Origin: JACCVL01 sp963704295
Lineage (GTDB): Bacteria; Actinomycetota; Actinomycetes; Propionibacteriales; Nocardioidaceae
Length of the DNA stretch: 64,000 nt
Assembly (NCBI GenBank): GCA_963704295.1
Contig: OY969884.1
Coordinates: 1,984,001-2,048,000, forward strand
Direction of reading: 5' to 3'
Below are positions 1 through 9,206 of the stretch, piece by piece. Position 1 is the stretch's first letter. The number at the start of each line of letters is the position of its first letter. Under the pieces are notes generated by a model. The model made no database searches, was not told the DNA's origin, and saw only the letters and a program-made list of their open reading frames with translations. The translations under genes and the position numbers were made by a program.

Positions 1-895
1 CCAGCGCGCCACGCTACGGCGGGCGTTCGACCTGGGCATCACCCACTTCGACCTGGCCAACAACTACGGACCGCCCTACGGCAGCGCCGAGATCAACTTC
101 GGCCGGCTGTTCGGTGAGGACTTCGCCGGACTGCGGCACGAGCTCGTGCTCTCAACCAAGGCCGGGTACGACATGTGGCCGGGCCCGTACGGCGAGTGGG
201 GCTCGCGCAAGTACCTGCTGGACAGCCTGGACCAGTCGCTGAGTCGGATGCGGCTGGACCACGTCGACATCTTCTACAGCCACCGTTTCGACCCCGAGAC
301 CCCGCTCGAGGAGACGATGGGCGCGCTGGACACCGCGGTCCGGCAGGGCAAGGCGCGCTATGCGGGCATCTCGTCGTACAGCCCCGAGCGCACCCGTGAG
401 GCAGCCGCGCTGCTGCGGGAGATGGGCACCCCGCTGCTGATCCACCAGCCCTCCTACTCGATGCTCAACCGCTGGATCGAGGAGGGGCTGCTCGACGTTC
501 TCGAGGACGAACAGGTCGGGTGCATCGCCTTCTCGCCGCTGGCTCAGGGACTGCTCACCGACCGTTATCTCGCCGGCGTGCCGGAGGACTCCCGGGCGGC
601 CCAGGACAAGTCGCTGGATGAGCAGCACCTCTCGGAGGAGAACCTCGCGCACATCCGGGCCCTGAACGAGGTGGCCTCCGACCGGGGCCAGTCGCTGGCA
701 CAGCTCGCCCTCGCCTGGGCGCTGCGCGACCCTCGCGTCACCTCGGTCCTGATCGGGGCGAGCAGCGTGCGCCAGCTGGAGCAGAACGTCGCCGCGCTGG
801 AGCGCCTCGAGCTGTCCGCCGACGAGTTGGAGGCGATCGACCGGCACGCGGTGGAGTCGGGCATCAATCTGTGGGCAGCCTCGAGTCAGGAGTGA
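1..895 (+). CDS. Aldo/keto reductase, 5' end outside the window
   Basis: NADPH-dependent oxidoreductase of the AKR (beta/alpha)8 barrel family, close in style to the YghZ/Kv-beta-like group. The reading frame is open from base 2, so the true start lies upstream; about 297 codons are visible against a usual 330-350. The catalytic tetrad is visible: Asp and Tyr in HFDLANNYG, Lys in LSTKAGYD and His in FYSHRFD. Near the C-terminus VLIGASSVRQLEQN is the usual nucleotide-binding segment. The stop overlaps the next gene, which suggests co-transcription. The substrate cannot be read from sequence; reduction of small aldehydes is typical of the family. Confidence 0.93.
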   Translation, partial: QRATLRRAFDLGITHFDLANNYGPPYGSAEINFGRLFGEDFAGLRHELVLSTKAGYDMWPGPYGEWGSRKYLLDSLDQSLSRMRLDHVDIFYSHRFDPETPLEETMGALDTAVRQGKARYAGISSYSPERTREAAALLREMGTPLLIHQPSYSMLNRWIEEGLLDVLEDEQVGCIAFSPLAQGLLTDRYLAGVPEDSRAAQDKSLDEQHLSEENLAHIRALNEVASDRGQSLAQLALAWALRDPRVTSVLIGASSVRQLEQNVAALERLELSADELEAIDRHAVESGINLWAASSQE

Positions 896-2043
896 GACCA
901 CCCGCAGACCTGGGTCCGAGCGCGCGCCGACGGTGGCGTCGACTGCAGAGCGCGAGCCGGGACCCGGTCGTGTGGCTCGGGGTGGTCCAGCTGCTCAAGA
1001 CGGTCGGGGCGGCGGTTGCCGCCTGGCTGCTGGCCGTGCGTGTCTTCGGCCTCGGACAGCCCTTCCTGGCCCCGTGGTCAGCACTGCTGGTCGTGCACGC
1101 CACGGTGCACCGGACGCTGTCGCGGGGGATGCAGCAGGTGGGAGCCACCGTGCTCGGCGTCCTTGTCGCGTCCGCGTTGGGGGCCGTGCTGGGAGTCGGG
1201 GCGGCGAGCCTCGCGGCGGTGCTGCTGGTGAGCCTGGCCATGGGCCACGCCCGATCGCTGCGACCCGAGCGGGCGACCGTGGCCACCACGGCGCTGATCG
1301 TGCTGCTCGCCGGGTACAGCGACGACGAGGTCAGGCTGTTGGAGCGGTTGGCGGACACCGGGATCGGGATCGGGGTCGGCCTTGCGGTCAACCTGCTGGT
1401 CTGGCCGCCCCTGCGGGATCGGGTGGCCGCGCGCCGGATCGACCGGATCGACAACCGGATCGGCGAGCTGCTCATCGAGATCGCGGTGGACCTGCGCGCC
1501 GCGCCCGACGACGGTTACCCAGCCGAGGACGATCCCGCGGAAGGCTGGGTCGAGTGCACTCGCCAGCTCGACGAGGATCTCGACGACGCATGGGCGATCG
1601 CCCGGCAGGCCTGGGAGAGCGGGCGCTGGAACGCGCGCCCCGGAGTTCGCGCCCGGATGGAGCGCGCCCGGGGATGGGACGACATCCTGCGTCGGCTCGA
1701 GCAGTCGATCGCGGACTGCCGGAGCATGGCGCGGACGCTGAGCCGGGGCAACGGGTGGCCGGCGGTGTCGGATCCACGCTTCCGCGGTCGGTGGACCGAC
1801 CTGCTGGAGGAGTCCGGGAGGGTGATCGTGGGTGCTGACCGTGACGGCGTGCGGCGGGTGCAGGGGCGGCTCGACCAGCTGTCCGCGGACCTGTCCGAAG
1901 CCGACGTTCCGATCGCGTCCTGGCCGGTGTACGGCGCGCTGATCGCGAACCTGCGCAACGTCAGCGAGGCGATGGACGAGGTCGCGGCGGCTCAGCCGGT
2001 GACCGCCGGCCGTTCGGCGCACCTGCGCGTCCGCCGACCCTGA
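871..2043 (+). CDS. FUSC/aromatic acid exporter-type membrane protein
   Basis: Inner-membrane protein of 390 aa. The first ~180 residues contain about six hydrophobic stretches (for example around VVQLLKTVGAAVAAWLLAV and ATVATTALIVLLAG), with LVVHATVHRTLSRGMQQVGAT resembling the FUSC/ArAE 'P..A..T...........R..GT' pattern. The remaining ~200 residues are a charged cytoplasmic tail. Family members are proposed to export aromatic acids or similar compounds. GTG 871 is used here; GTG 892 would make a GTGA overlap with the upstream stop and is an equally credible start. It overlaps the aldo/keto reductase gene, so the two are probably co-transcribed. Confidence 0.75.
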   Translation: MGSLESGVRPPADLGPSARRRWRRLQSASRDPVVWLGVVQLLKTVGAAVAAWLLAVRVFGLGQPFLAPWSALLVVHATVHRTLSRGMQQVGATVLGVLVASALGAVLGVGAASLAAVLLVSLAMGHARSLRPERATVATTALIVLLAGYSDDEVRLLERLADTGIGIGVGLAVNLLVWPPLRDRVAARRIDRIDNRIGELLIEIAVDLRAAPDDGYPAEDDPAEGWVECTRQLDEDLDDAWAIARQAWESGRWNARPGVRARMERARGWDDILRRLEQSIADCRSMARTLSRGNGWPAVSDPRFRGRWTDLLEESGRVIVGADRDGVRRVQGRLDQLSADLSEADVPIASWPVYGALIANLRNVSEAMDEVAAAQPVTAGRSAHLRVRRP

Positions 2044-2120
2044 CCCCGCAGAGGCAGCGGAAGCGGGGGCGGGGGCGGTGGCGGGGGCGGTGGCGGGGTG
2101 GGGAGGAAGCGGGGCGGGGG

Positions 2121-2163
2121 CACGATCCGCGACTTTTGCAGCCTGCAGAAGTCGCGGATCGTG
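2121..2163. terminator. 15-bp-arm inverted repeat between convergent genes
   Basis: Perfect 15-nt arms (2121-2135 and 2149-2163; outer bases CACGATCCGCGACTT) enclose a 13-nt centre that contains a TGCA...TGCA mini-repeat. It lies between the convergent FUSC gene and the oligopeptidase, so it can act as a bidirectional terminator. Flanking it at 2050-2120 is a G-rich low-complexity run. There is no T-tract. The arm sequence looks like a dispersed palindrome rather than a gene-specific terminator, but no second copy was found in this window. Confidence 0.6.
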
Positions 2164-2230
2164 ACGTGGTGCTTTGTGGGGTTGCCCGCTGGCTTTCCAG
2201 GCGCTTTCCAGCCAGCTGCCTGAAGGCGGG

Positions 2231-4396
2231 TCACCCGTTGGGAGAACCGTGCAGCCGTTCCAGCAGCCACGCGAAGATCTCCGCCTCGTAGCGCAGGTGC
2301 GCGTATCGGCCGGATGGCCCGGTGTGTGCGCCGGCCCCGGTCTCGCAGCGGAACAGGCACCTGTCCGCCCAGTCCGGATCGGTGTGCCGCAGTGCGGCGA
2401 CCCACTTCGCCGGCTCCCACACCATCACCCGCGGGTCGTGCAGCGCGCCGGTGACCAGCAGGTCCGGCCGGCCACCGGCGGGGGGCAGGTTGTCGTAGGG
2501 GGAGTACGCCAGCATCCAGCCGAAGTCCGCCGCCCGGCTCGGGTCCCCCCACTCGTCCCACTCGTTCACCGTGAGCGGCACCGACGCGTCGAGCATCGTG
2601 GTCACGACGTCGACGAACGGGACTTCGGCGACGACCGCTCGCCACCGGTCCGGACGCTGGCTGAAGACCGCACCCTGCAACAGGCCGCCGGCGGACAGGC
2701 CCCGGGTCGCGATCCGGTCCGGGTCGACCAACCGGGCCGCCGCCAGGTGGTCAGCCACGCTGACGTGGTCGTCGAACGTGTGCTGCTTGCGATCCAGCCG
2801 ACCGTCCAGCCACCAGTGCCGACCGCGCTCGCCGCCACCGCGGACATGGGTGAGCACGTGCACCACCCCGCGGTCGAGCAGGCTGGGCAGCGCGGGGTCG
2901 AACGCGGGGTCGTCACAGCTCTCGTAGGCGCCGTAGCCCCAGAGCAGGGCGGGGGCGGTGCCGTCCAGCGGCGTGTTCCGGTGCCGGGTGATCGTCACCG
3001 GCACTGCCGCACCGTCCGCACCGGCGATGCTGCGGCGTTCGGTGCGGTAGGCCGCTGGGTCGTGGCCGGGCGCTTGCCGGCGGTGTCGGATGGTGCGGAC
3101 GCCGGTGCGCAGGTCGACGTCGAACCACGTCGGTGGGTCGATGCAGGACTCCTCCACGACTGTGACCGTGCCGGCCGTCCACAGCTCGTTGTGGGCCAGC
3201 GCGATCTGTGCGGCCGGCGTGGACGGCACGATGTCGAAACCGGTCCCGTCACCACCGGTGTCGAGCCGGAGCACCCGCAGCCGAGGACACCCGTCCCGGC
3301 GCAGCGTCAGCACCGCCGCGTCGGCGAAGGCGTCCACCTGCAGCAGCCGCTCCTGCGAGTCCTCGGCGATCCGCTCGACCCAGTGCCGCCGGCCGGATCG
3401 GTCCGGTGGTGCCTGGAGCAGCCGGAACTCCGTTGCCCCGTCGTCGGTGAGCACCAGCAGGACGTCCTCGCCGTCGACCCTGGCCGGCTCGACGTCGTAC
3501 TCCACCCCGGTGCGCCGCGCCTCGACACAGCGGGCTGCCGCCTCCGGATCGTTGCCGTCGACCAGCCAGACCTCGCTGGTGTCCCGGCTGCGGCTGGTGA
3601 CCACCACCAGGTCACCGCGCCGAGCCAGCCGAACGCTCAGCGTAAAGCGCTCGTCCGCCTCCTCCAGAACGCAGACGTCGTCGGCCACCGACGTCCCGAG
3701 CCGGTGCCGCCAGACCTGGTGCGGCCGGTAGGCCTGGTCGTGGACGGTGTAGAAGAACGTGGTCGAGTCCGCGCTCCACGCGCCGGTGTAGTAGCTGCGG
3801 GGAACCACCTCGTGCAGGTCTTCCCCGAGGACCAGGTCGCGGAAGCGCAGCCGGTAGACCTCGTCGCCGACCGTGTCCACCGAGTACGCCAGCCAGCGCT
3901 CGTCCGGACTGACCGCACGGACGCCGACATCCACGTAGCCCGCCGGTCCGGCCGCGGGATCGGCGAGCTCCGCCAGGTCCAGCAGCACCTGCGCCACGCC
4001 GCTGTCTTCGTCGTCCTCTGACGCTTCCGCCACCGATTTCGTCGCCGAAGGCCCGTTTGACCGATGACAAACCCGCAACAGTTGCTCGTACTCACTACCC
4101 GCCGGGGTCCGGGTGTAGTAGGAACATTGCAGGTGCCGCCAGCTGACCGACTGGTCAGTGGCCGGCACCCGTGACGCCATCTCGTCCGCGAGGGTCTCGA
4201 CCAGGGAGCGACTATGGACCGTGGCAGCGTCGTACCACGCGCGCTCGGCCGCAAGGTGATCCAGCACCTCCGCCGAGGAGCTGTCGCTCAGCCAGGCGTA
4301 GTGATCGACCCGGCGGACTCCGTGCAGCTCGCGGGCCACGGCGGCTCGGCGCGGCGCGGGTGGTCCGGACTGCTCGGTCGGCTGAGAGGAGGTCAC
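2231..4396 (-). CDS. Oligopeptidase B-type S9 family serine peptidase
   Basis: Cytosolic prolyl-oligopeptidase-fold peptidase (721 aa, normal length for OpdB) that cuts short peptides, typically after basic residues. N-terminal HGVRRVDHYAWLSD matches the family entry motif, a beta-propeller region follows, and the C-terminal alpha/beta-hydrolase domain carries Ser in GLSAGG (~568), Asp in ALHDPRV (~654) and His in GAGAH (~691). GTG 4396 is chosen because the conserved N-terminus begins just after it; GTG 4339 is possible. Neither has a Shine-Dalgarno sequence. It is divergent from the peptide transporter genes, which fits hydrolysis of imported peptides. Confidence 0.93.
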   Translation of the reverse strand: MTSSQPTEQSGPPAPRRAAVARELHGVRRVDHYAWLSDSSSAEVLDHLAAERAWYDAATVHSRSLVETLADEMASRVPATDQSVSWRHLQCSYYTRTPAGSEYEQLLRVCHRSNGPSATKSVAEASEDDEDSGVAQVLLDLAELADPAAGPAGYVDVGVRAVSPDERWLAYSVDTVGDEVYRLRFRDLVLGEDLHEVVPRSYYTGAWSADSTTFFYTVHDQAYRPHQVWRHRLGTSVADDVCVLEEADERFTLSVRLARRGDLVVVTSRSRDTSEVWLVDGNDPEAAARCVEARRTGVEYDVEPARVDGEDVLLVLTDDGATEFRLLQAPPDRSGRRHWVERIAEDSQERLLQVDAFADAAVLTLRRDGCPRLRVLRLDTGGDGTGFDIVPSTPAAQIALAHNELWTAGTVTVVEESCIDPPTWFDVDLRTGVRTIRHRRQAPGHDPAAYRTERRSIAGADGAAVPVTITRHRNTPLDGTAPALLWGYGAYESCDDPAFDPALPSLLDRGVVHVLTHVRGGGERGRHWWLDGRLDRKQHTFDDHVSVADHLAAARLVDPDRIATRGLSAGGLLQGAVFSQRPDRWRAVVAEVPFVDVVTTMLDASVPLTVNEWDEWGDPSRAADFGWMLAYSPYDNLPPAGGRPDLLVTGALHDPRVMVWEPAKWVAALRHTDPDWADRCLFRCETGAGAHTGPSGRYAHLRYEAEIFAWLLERLHGSPNG

Positions 4397-4420
4397 CGGC
4401 GAGACGCTACCCGGGTCCCC

Positions 4421-6268
4421 GTGGCAGCCCTGACCGCTGTCGGGCTGATCGGCGGCCTCGGTCTCACCGGTCTCGTCGTCGGCCCGGTCGCCGCCGACGA
4501 GACGACCAGCTCGACCAGCGACGCCGGCGACGAGGAGCTCATCTTCCGGGTGGGCGTGCTGCAGGACATCGACAACCTGAACCCCTACAAGGGGATCACG
4601 GCCGCCGCCTACGAAGCCTGGGCGCTGATGTACGACACCCTCACGACCTACTCGGCCGAGGACTTCTCGCCCGAGCCGGCGCTGGCGGAGTCCTGGGAGC
4701 AGTCCGAGGACGGCCTCACCTGGACGTACACGATCCGCGAGGGCGTGTTCTTCAGCGACGGCGAGCCGCTGACCGCCTCCGACGTGGAGTACTCGTTCAA
4801 CCGCGTCCTGGACGGCAAGGTCGAGAAGACCAACTACGGCAGCTACGTGGCGCAGATCGAGAGTGTCGAGGCCACCGATGACACCACTGTCGTGATGCAG
4901 CTGAAGAAGCCCACGCCGCTCATGGAGCGGCTGGCCGTCCCGATTCTCCCCGAGCACATCTGGTCGGAGATCGACGCCGAGGAGGTCCGGGAGTACACGA
5001 ACGAGCCGGACGCCGATCCGCCTGGGGGAGTCGGGAGCGGGCCCTTCGTGCTGGAGGAGGCCCGCGAGGGTCAGTTCTACCGGTTCTCCGCCAACACTGA
5101 CTACTGGGGCGGAGCGCCGCACATCGACGGCGTCGAGTTCCGGCTGTACCGCAACGCGGACGCGCTGGTGCAGGCGCTGAAGAACGGCGAGGTCGACTTC
5201 GCCGACGACCTCGACGCCAACGTCTTCGAGGCGCTGGAGGGCGTCGAGGACATCGAGGCCAGGTCGTCGGTGTACTACGGCTTCAACTACCTCACCTTCA
5301 ACGCCGGCGCGGAGCTGGTCGACGGCACGCCGATCGGCACCGGGCACCCGTCGTTGAAGGACCCCCAGGTGCGGCTGGCCATCCACCACGCGGTCGACAA
5401 GGAGGCGCTGGTCGACCGGACGCTGGACGGGCGGGGGACACCGGGCACGACGATCATCCCGCCGCTGTACCCCGAGCACGCCGAGCCCGAAGACCCGATC
5501 ACCTACGACCCGGACGAGGCAAACCGGATCCTCGACGAAGCGGGTTACGCCCGCGGGGCCGACGGCATCCGGACCATGCCGGACGGCAGCGACCCGCTGG
5601 TGTACCAGCTGTACTCCCGGCAGAACTCGACGACGTCGCAGACGACGATCCGCTTCCTGCAGAGCTGGCTGGAGGACATCGGCATCGACTCGGTCGCGGA
5701 GACCGTGTCGGAGAACCGGCTGTACGAGATCGCCGGCGAGGGCACCTTCGACATGTACGAGTGGGGTTGGATCGTGGAGCCGGACCCGGACTACCAGCTG
5801 TCGACCTTCACCTGCGGACAGTTCAGCTATGAGGTCGGCGGCGGCACCATCTTCGCCGGGCTGAACGACGCGTTCTACTGTGACGAGGAGTACGACCGGT
5901 TGTACACGGAGCAGTCGACCGAGACCGACCGCGACAGGCGTACCGAGATCGCGCAGCAGATGCAGCTGATGGCCTACGACGCCAACGCCTACATCGTCAC
6001 CGAGTACTACGACTACCTGCAGGCCTACCGGACGGATCGGGTCACGGGATTCGTCCCGCAGCCGGACCCTGATGGCCCGATCCTGTTCCAGTACGGCACG
6101 CACTCCTACCTCAACATCCGGCCTCCGGACGGCAGTGCGGCCGGCAGTGACGACGACTCCGGCAACGGCATGCTGCTCGGGGGGGTGACGGGAGCGGTGG
6201 TGATCGCCGGCGCCCTGGTGTGGCTGGTCGCGCGTCGGCGCCGGCACCCCGCTGCGGACGTGGAGTAG
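4421..6268 (+). CDS. Peptide ABC transporter substrate-binding protein (SBP family 5), C-terminally anchored
   Basis: Extracytoplasmic binding protein of the DppA/OppA family that hands peptides to the permeases encoded next. The N-terminal hydrophobic stretch (VAALTAVGLIGGLGLTGLV) ends at a plausible signal-peptidase site and has no lipobox Cys. The mature part shows family-5 features such as NPYKG, LAESWEQSEDGLTWTYTIR and YSFNRV. The last ~40 residues are a Ser/Gly/Asp linker, a hydrophobic helix (MLLGGVTGAVVIAGALVWLV) and RRRR, predicting a membrane anchor. GTG 4421 is the best start but leaves a weak n-region. AGGAGG at 4387-4392 has no in-frame start at the right distance, so the start is uncertain. 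Confidence 0.88.
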   Translation: MAALTAVGLIGGLGLTGLVVGPVAADETTSSTSDAGDEELIFRVGVLQDIDNLNPYKGITAAAYEAWALMYDTLTTYSAEDFSPEPALAESWEQSEDGLTWTYTIREGVFFSDGEPLTASDVEYSFNRVLDGKVEKTNYGSYVAQIESVEATDDTTVVMQLKKPTPLMERLAVPILPEHIWSEIDAEEVREYTNEPDADPPGGVGSGPFVLEEAREGQFYRFSANTDYWGGAPHIDGVEFRLYRNADALVQALKNGEVDFADDLDANVFEALEGVEDIEARSSVYYGFNYLTFNAGAELVDGTPIGTGHPSLKDPQVRLAIHHAVDKEALVDRTLDGRGTPGTTIIPPLYPEHAEPEDPITYDPDEANRILDEAGYARGADGIRTMPDGSDPLVYQLYSRQNSTTSQTTIRFLQSWLEDIGIDSVAETVSENRLYEIAGEGTFDMYEWGWIVEPDPDYQLSTFTCGQFSYEVGGGTIFAGLNDAFYCDEEYDRLYTEQSTETDRDRRTEIAQQMQLMAYDANAYIVTEYYDYLQAYRTDRVTGFVPQPDPDGPILFQYGTHSYLNIRPPDGSAAGSDDDSGNGMLLGGVTGAVVIAGALVWLVARRRRHPAADVE

Positions 6269-6271
6269 CCG

Positions 6272-7291
6272 GTGGCGCTGGCCACGGCCCCGACCCAGGA
6301 AGACGTCGCGAGGCCGAGCGGTGGCCTGGGCCGCTTCCTGGGCTTCCGCGCCCTGTCCGGCCTCGGAACGCTGCTGTTCGTCCTGCTGTTCAACTTCTTC
6401 CTGTTCCGGCTGCTGCCCGGCGACCCGGCCGCGCGCTACCGGGCGGTGAAGAACATCAGTGCCGAGGACCTGGCGCGGATCCGACGCGAGCTGAACGCTC
6501 CGCTGCTCGAGCAGTTCTGGGCGTACCTGCGCGACCCGCTCGCGTTGAACGGCGTCTCCTCCTGGAAGGGCCAGCCGGTCTGGGACCTGGTCGGCGGACG
6601 CGCCTGGCCGACCCTGGTGCTGCTCGGCACCTCAACGCTGGTGGCCACCGTGGTCGGGGTGTGGGTGGGCATCCGGGCGGGCTGGAAGCGCGGCAGCCGC
6701 TTCGACAAGGCGTCGACGGCGGTCACCCTGCTCTTCTACGCGACGCCGGAGTTCTGGCTCGGCCTGCTGCTGATCATGCTGTTCTCAAGCGGGATCGGGC
6801 CGTTCCCGTCGCTGTTCCCCAGCGGAGGTGTGATCGACTCCGGGCTCGAGCCGTTGTCCGTCGACGGCATCTCGAGCATCATCGACCACACCGTGCTGCC
6901 CGCGGCCGCGCTGTCGGCGGTCTACCTCGCGGAGTACTCCCTGATCATGCGCGCGTCGATGGTGGACGAACAGTCGCAGGAGTATCTCACCACCGCCCGT
7001 GCGAAGGGCCTGATGGACCACCTGGTGCGTCGCCGGCACGCCGTCCCCAACGCGTCGTTGCCCACGATCACGCTGATCTTCCTGAACATCGGATTCATCA
7101 TCGGCGGGGCGATCACCGTCGAGACCGTGTTCTCCTACCCCGGCCTCGGGCTGCTCACCTTCGAGGCTGTGAGCGAGCAGGACTTCGTGCTGATGCAGGC
7201 GCTCTTCCTCGTCTTCACCGTGTCGGTGATCGTGTCCAACATCGTCGCGGACGTGCTGATCGCGGCGCTCGACCCTCGGATCCGCTCGTGA
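6272..7291 (+). CDS. Peptide ABC transporter permease (DppB/OppB type)
   Basis: First transmembrane subunit of the peptide importer (339 aa). A leading helix (LGTLLFVLLFNFFLFRLLPGDPA) with the family RLLPGDP motif is followed by a ~90-residue external segment and five more hydrophobic helices. The EAA loop, which docks on the ATPases, is EYLTTARAKGL (~residue 230). GTG 6272 lies 3 nt after the binding-protein stop and its own stop overlaps the next permease (GTGA), so the genes are translationally linked. Confidence 0.93.
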   Translation: MALATAPTQEDVARPSGGLGRFLGFRALSGLGTLLFVLLFNFFLFRLLPGDPAARYRAVKNISAEDLARIRRELNAPLLEQFWAYLRDPLALNGVSSWKGQPVWDLVGGRAWPTLVLLGTSTLVATVVGVWVGIRAGWKRGSRFDKASTAVTLLFYATPEFWLGLLLIMLFSSGIGPFPSLFPSGGVIDSGLEPLSVDGISSIIDHTVLPAAALSAVYLAEYSLIMRASMVDEQSQEYLTTARAKGLMDHLVRRRHAVPNASLPTITLIFLNIGFIIGGAITVETVFSYPGLGLLTFEAVSEQDFVLMQALFLVFTVSVIVSNIVADVLIAALDPRIRS

Positions 7292-8223
7292 CCGCGCCCG
7301 ACGTCGCCAGCGCCTCCACCGACGTCCCGTCCCCCCGCCGCCTCGCCTGGGCGCGGCGCCGAGCCTCGACGGCGCGGTTCGCCCGGTCCTACGCGGAACA
7401 CGGGTCGGGCCTGCTGGGTCTGGGCATCCTGGTGCTGTTCGCCTCGGCCGCGGCGCTCGCCCCGGTGCTGTTCCCGTCCGAGATGCTCGACATCACCGAG
7501 ACGCTCGAGAACGAGGCCATGGCGGCTCCGACCGCGCAGTTCTGGCTCGGCACCGACGAGAACGGGCGCTCGGTGCTGGCCGTCCTGGTCTGGGGCGCCC
7601 GCTCCTCGCTCGTGGTCGGCGTCGCGGCGTCGGCGATCTCGATGGTGCTCGGCACGCTGATCGGGATCGCCAGCGGTCACTACCGCGGCATCGTGGGCAG
7701 CGTCCTGCAGCGGCTCACGGACTGGTTCCTCGTGATCCCGTTCATCCCGCTGGTCGTCGTCCTCGCCGCGGTGCTCGGGCAGCGTGGGCTCGGCACCATC
7801 GTGCTTGTCCTCGGCGTGACGTCGTGGCCGGGCACGGCGCGGCTGGTACGCGCGCAGACCCTCAGCGTTCAGGCGCGGCCGTACCTCGAGCGGGCGCGGG
7901 TGCTGGGGGGCGGCGACTGGCACCAGATGAGCCGGCACATCCTGCCGAACGTGATGCCGCTGGTGCTGGCCAACACCACGATCACGGTGGCGATCGTGAT
8001 CCTGTCGGAGACGACGCTGTCCTTCCTCGGGCTCGGCGACCCCTTCCTCGACTCCTGGGGCAGCATGCTCGACAAGGCGACCCAGGCCGGGGCGGCCTCG
8101 ACGGGGGCCTGGTGGTACCTGCTGCCGCCCGGCCTCTGCGTGATCGCCGTCGTGCTCGGCTTCACGTTGATCGGCCGGACGCTCGAGGCCGTCCTGGATC
8201 CGCGGCTGGAGGACGTGCGATGA
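7288..8223 (+). CDS. Peptide ABC transporter permease (DppC/OppC type)
   Basis: Second permease subunit (311 aa). It has an N-terminal helix (GLLGLGILVLFASAAALAPVLF), then FWLGTDENGRSVLAVLVWGARSSL, the usual DppC 'lGTDenGRDvlsrliyGaR' block, then five helices and the EAA loop PYLERARVLGGGDWHQM. GTG 7288 overlaps the upstream TGA by four bases; the 3' end overlaps the following ATPase gene (ATGA). It pairs with the upstream permease to form the peptide channel. Confidence 0.93.
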   Translation: MTAPDVASASTDVPSPRRLAWARRRASTARFARSYAEHGSGLLGLGILVLFASAAALAPVLFPSEMLDITETLENEAMAAPTAQFWLGTDENGRSVLAVLVWGARSSLVVGVAASAISMVLGTLIGIASGHYRGIVGSVLQRLTDWFLVIPFIPLVVVLAAVLGQRGLGTIVLVLGVTSWPGTARLVRAQTLSVQARPYLERARVLGGGDWHQMSRHILPNVMPLVLANTTITVAIVILSETTLSFLGLGDPFLDSWGSMLDKATQAGAASTGAWWYLLPPGLCVIAVVLGFTLIGRTLEAVLDPRLEDVR

Positions 8224-9206
8224 GCGTGCTCGAGTTGCGCGACGTGCACCTGACGTACCGCACCGCGCTGGGACCGGTTCCCGCCGTACGAGGTGTCGAC
8301 CTGGCCGTCGAGGCAGCCGAGGTGGTCGGGCTCGCCGGCGAGTCCGGCTGTGGGAAGTCCAGCCTGGTCTCGACCGTCCTGCGCCTTCAGCCCAAGACGG
8401 CCACCGTGACCGGCAAGGTGCTGCTGGACGGAGAGGACGTCACCACCATGTCGTGGAGCCGGCTGCGAGCGGTGCGGTGGGGCCGGGCGGCTGTGGTCTT
8501 CCAGGGTGCGCTGCACTCGCTCAACCCGATCCAGTCGATCGGGCGTCAGCTGGCCGAGCCGCTGCTGCTGCACGACCCCGGCGCCACCCCCGCCACGGCC
8601 GGCCGGCGGGTGGCCAGCCTGCTGGAACAGGTGGGGCTCCCCATCGGCCACGCGCGCGCCTACCCGCACCAGTTGTCCGGCGGGCAGAAGCAGCGGGTGA
8701 TGATCGCGTTGGCCCTGACCTGTGATCCTCAGGTGCTGATCGCGGACGAGCCGACGACCGCGCTGGACGTCATGGTGCAGGCGCAGGTGCTCGAGCTCCT
8801 GACCGGCATCGCCGAGCAACGCGGGATGGGCGTGCTGATCATCAGCCACGACCTGTCGGTGCTGGCGACGACCTGTCACCGGGTGGCGGTGATGTATGCC
8901 GGCCGGATCATCGAGGAGGGTCCCGCCGCGGAGGTGTTCGACCACCCGCGGCACCCCTATGCCCGGGCGCTGTCCCAGGCGTTCCCGACCATCGGTGACA
9001 GCACCTCCCGCTTCGCTCCGCACGGCCTCCCCGGCGACCCGCCGTTCCCCGATCGGCTGCCGTCCGGATGCCCCTTCCACCCGCGCTGTCCCGAGGCCGT
9101 CGAGCAGTGCTCGCAACTGGACGTCGGACTCCGAACGCTGTCCCCGGGCCGACGCGCCGCCTGCGTGCACGTCCCGCCGCTCCCCGGGGAAGAGGCGCAC
9201 GCGTGA
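8220..9206 (+). CDS. Peptide ABC transporter ATP-binding protein (DppD/OppD type)
   Basis: ATPase subunit of the peptide importer (328 aa). Walker A is GESGCGKSS (~residues 39-47), the signature is LSGGQKQR, Walker B is VLIADEPTT and the H-loop is IISHDLS. The C-terminal oligopeptide extension carries a Cys cluster (CPFHPRCPEAVEQC) known in DppD/OppF-type subunits. ATG 8220 overlaps the upstream stop (ATGA) and the stop overlaps the next ATPase (GTGA). Confidence 0.95.
   Translation: MSVLELRDVHLTYRTALGPVPAVRGVDLAVEAAEVVGLAGESGCGKSSLVSTVLRLQPKTATVTGKVLLDGEDVTTMSWSRLRAVRWGRAAVVFQGALHSLNPIQSIGRQLAEPLLLHDPGATPATAGRRVASLLEQVGLPIGHARAYPHQLSGGQKQRVMIALALTCDPQVLIADEPTTALDVMVQAQVLELLTGIAEQRGMGVLIISHDLSVLATTCHRVAVMYAGRIIEEGPAAEVFDHPRHPYARALSQAFPTIGDSTSRFAPHGLPGDPPFPDRLPSGCPFHPRCPEAVEQCSQLDVGLRTLSPGRRAACVHVPPLPGEEAHA

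Noticed and set aside
152..901. Long open frames antisense to the aldo/keto reductase and many other genes
   Set aside because: Third-position GC bias produces such frames throughout the window; none has recognisable motifs or start signals.
2050..2120. G-rich run as a quadruplex or regulatory element
   Set aside because: Simple GGGGGC/GGTGGC low complexity in a convergent gap; no further evidence.
2231..6247. 1338-codon minus-strand open frame running from the oligopeptidase through the binding-protein gene
   Set aside because: Only the first ~720 codons (up to about 4396) show family motifs; the rest is the antisense of a clear peptide-binding protein and reflects high GC.
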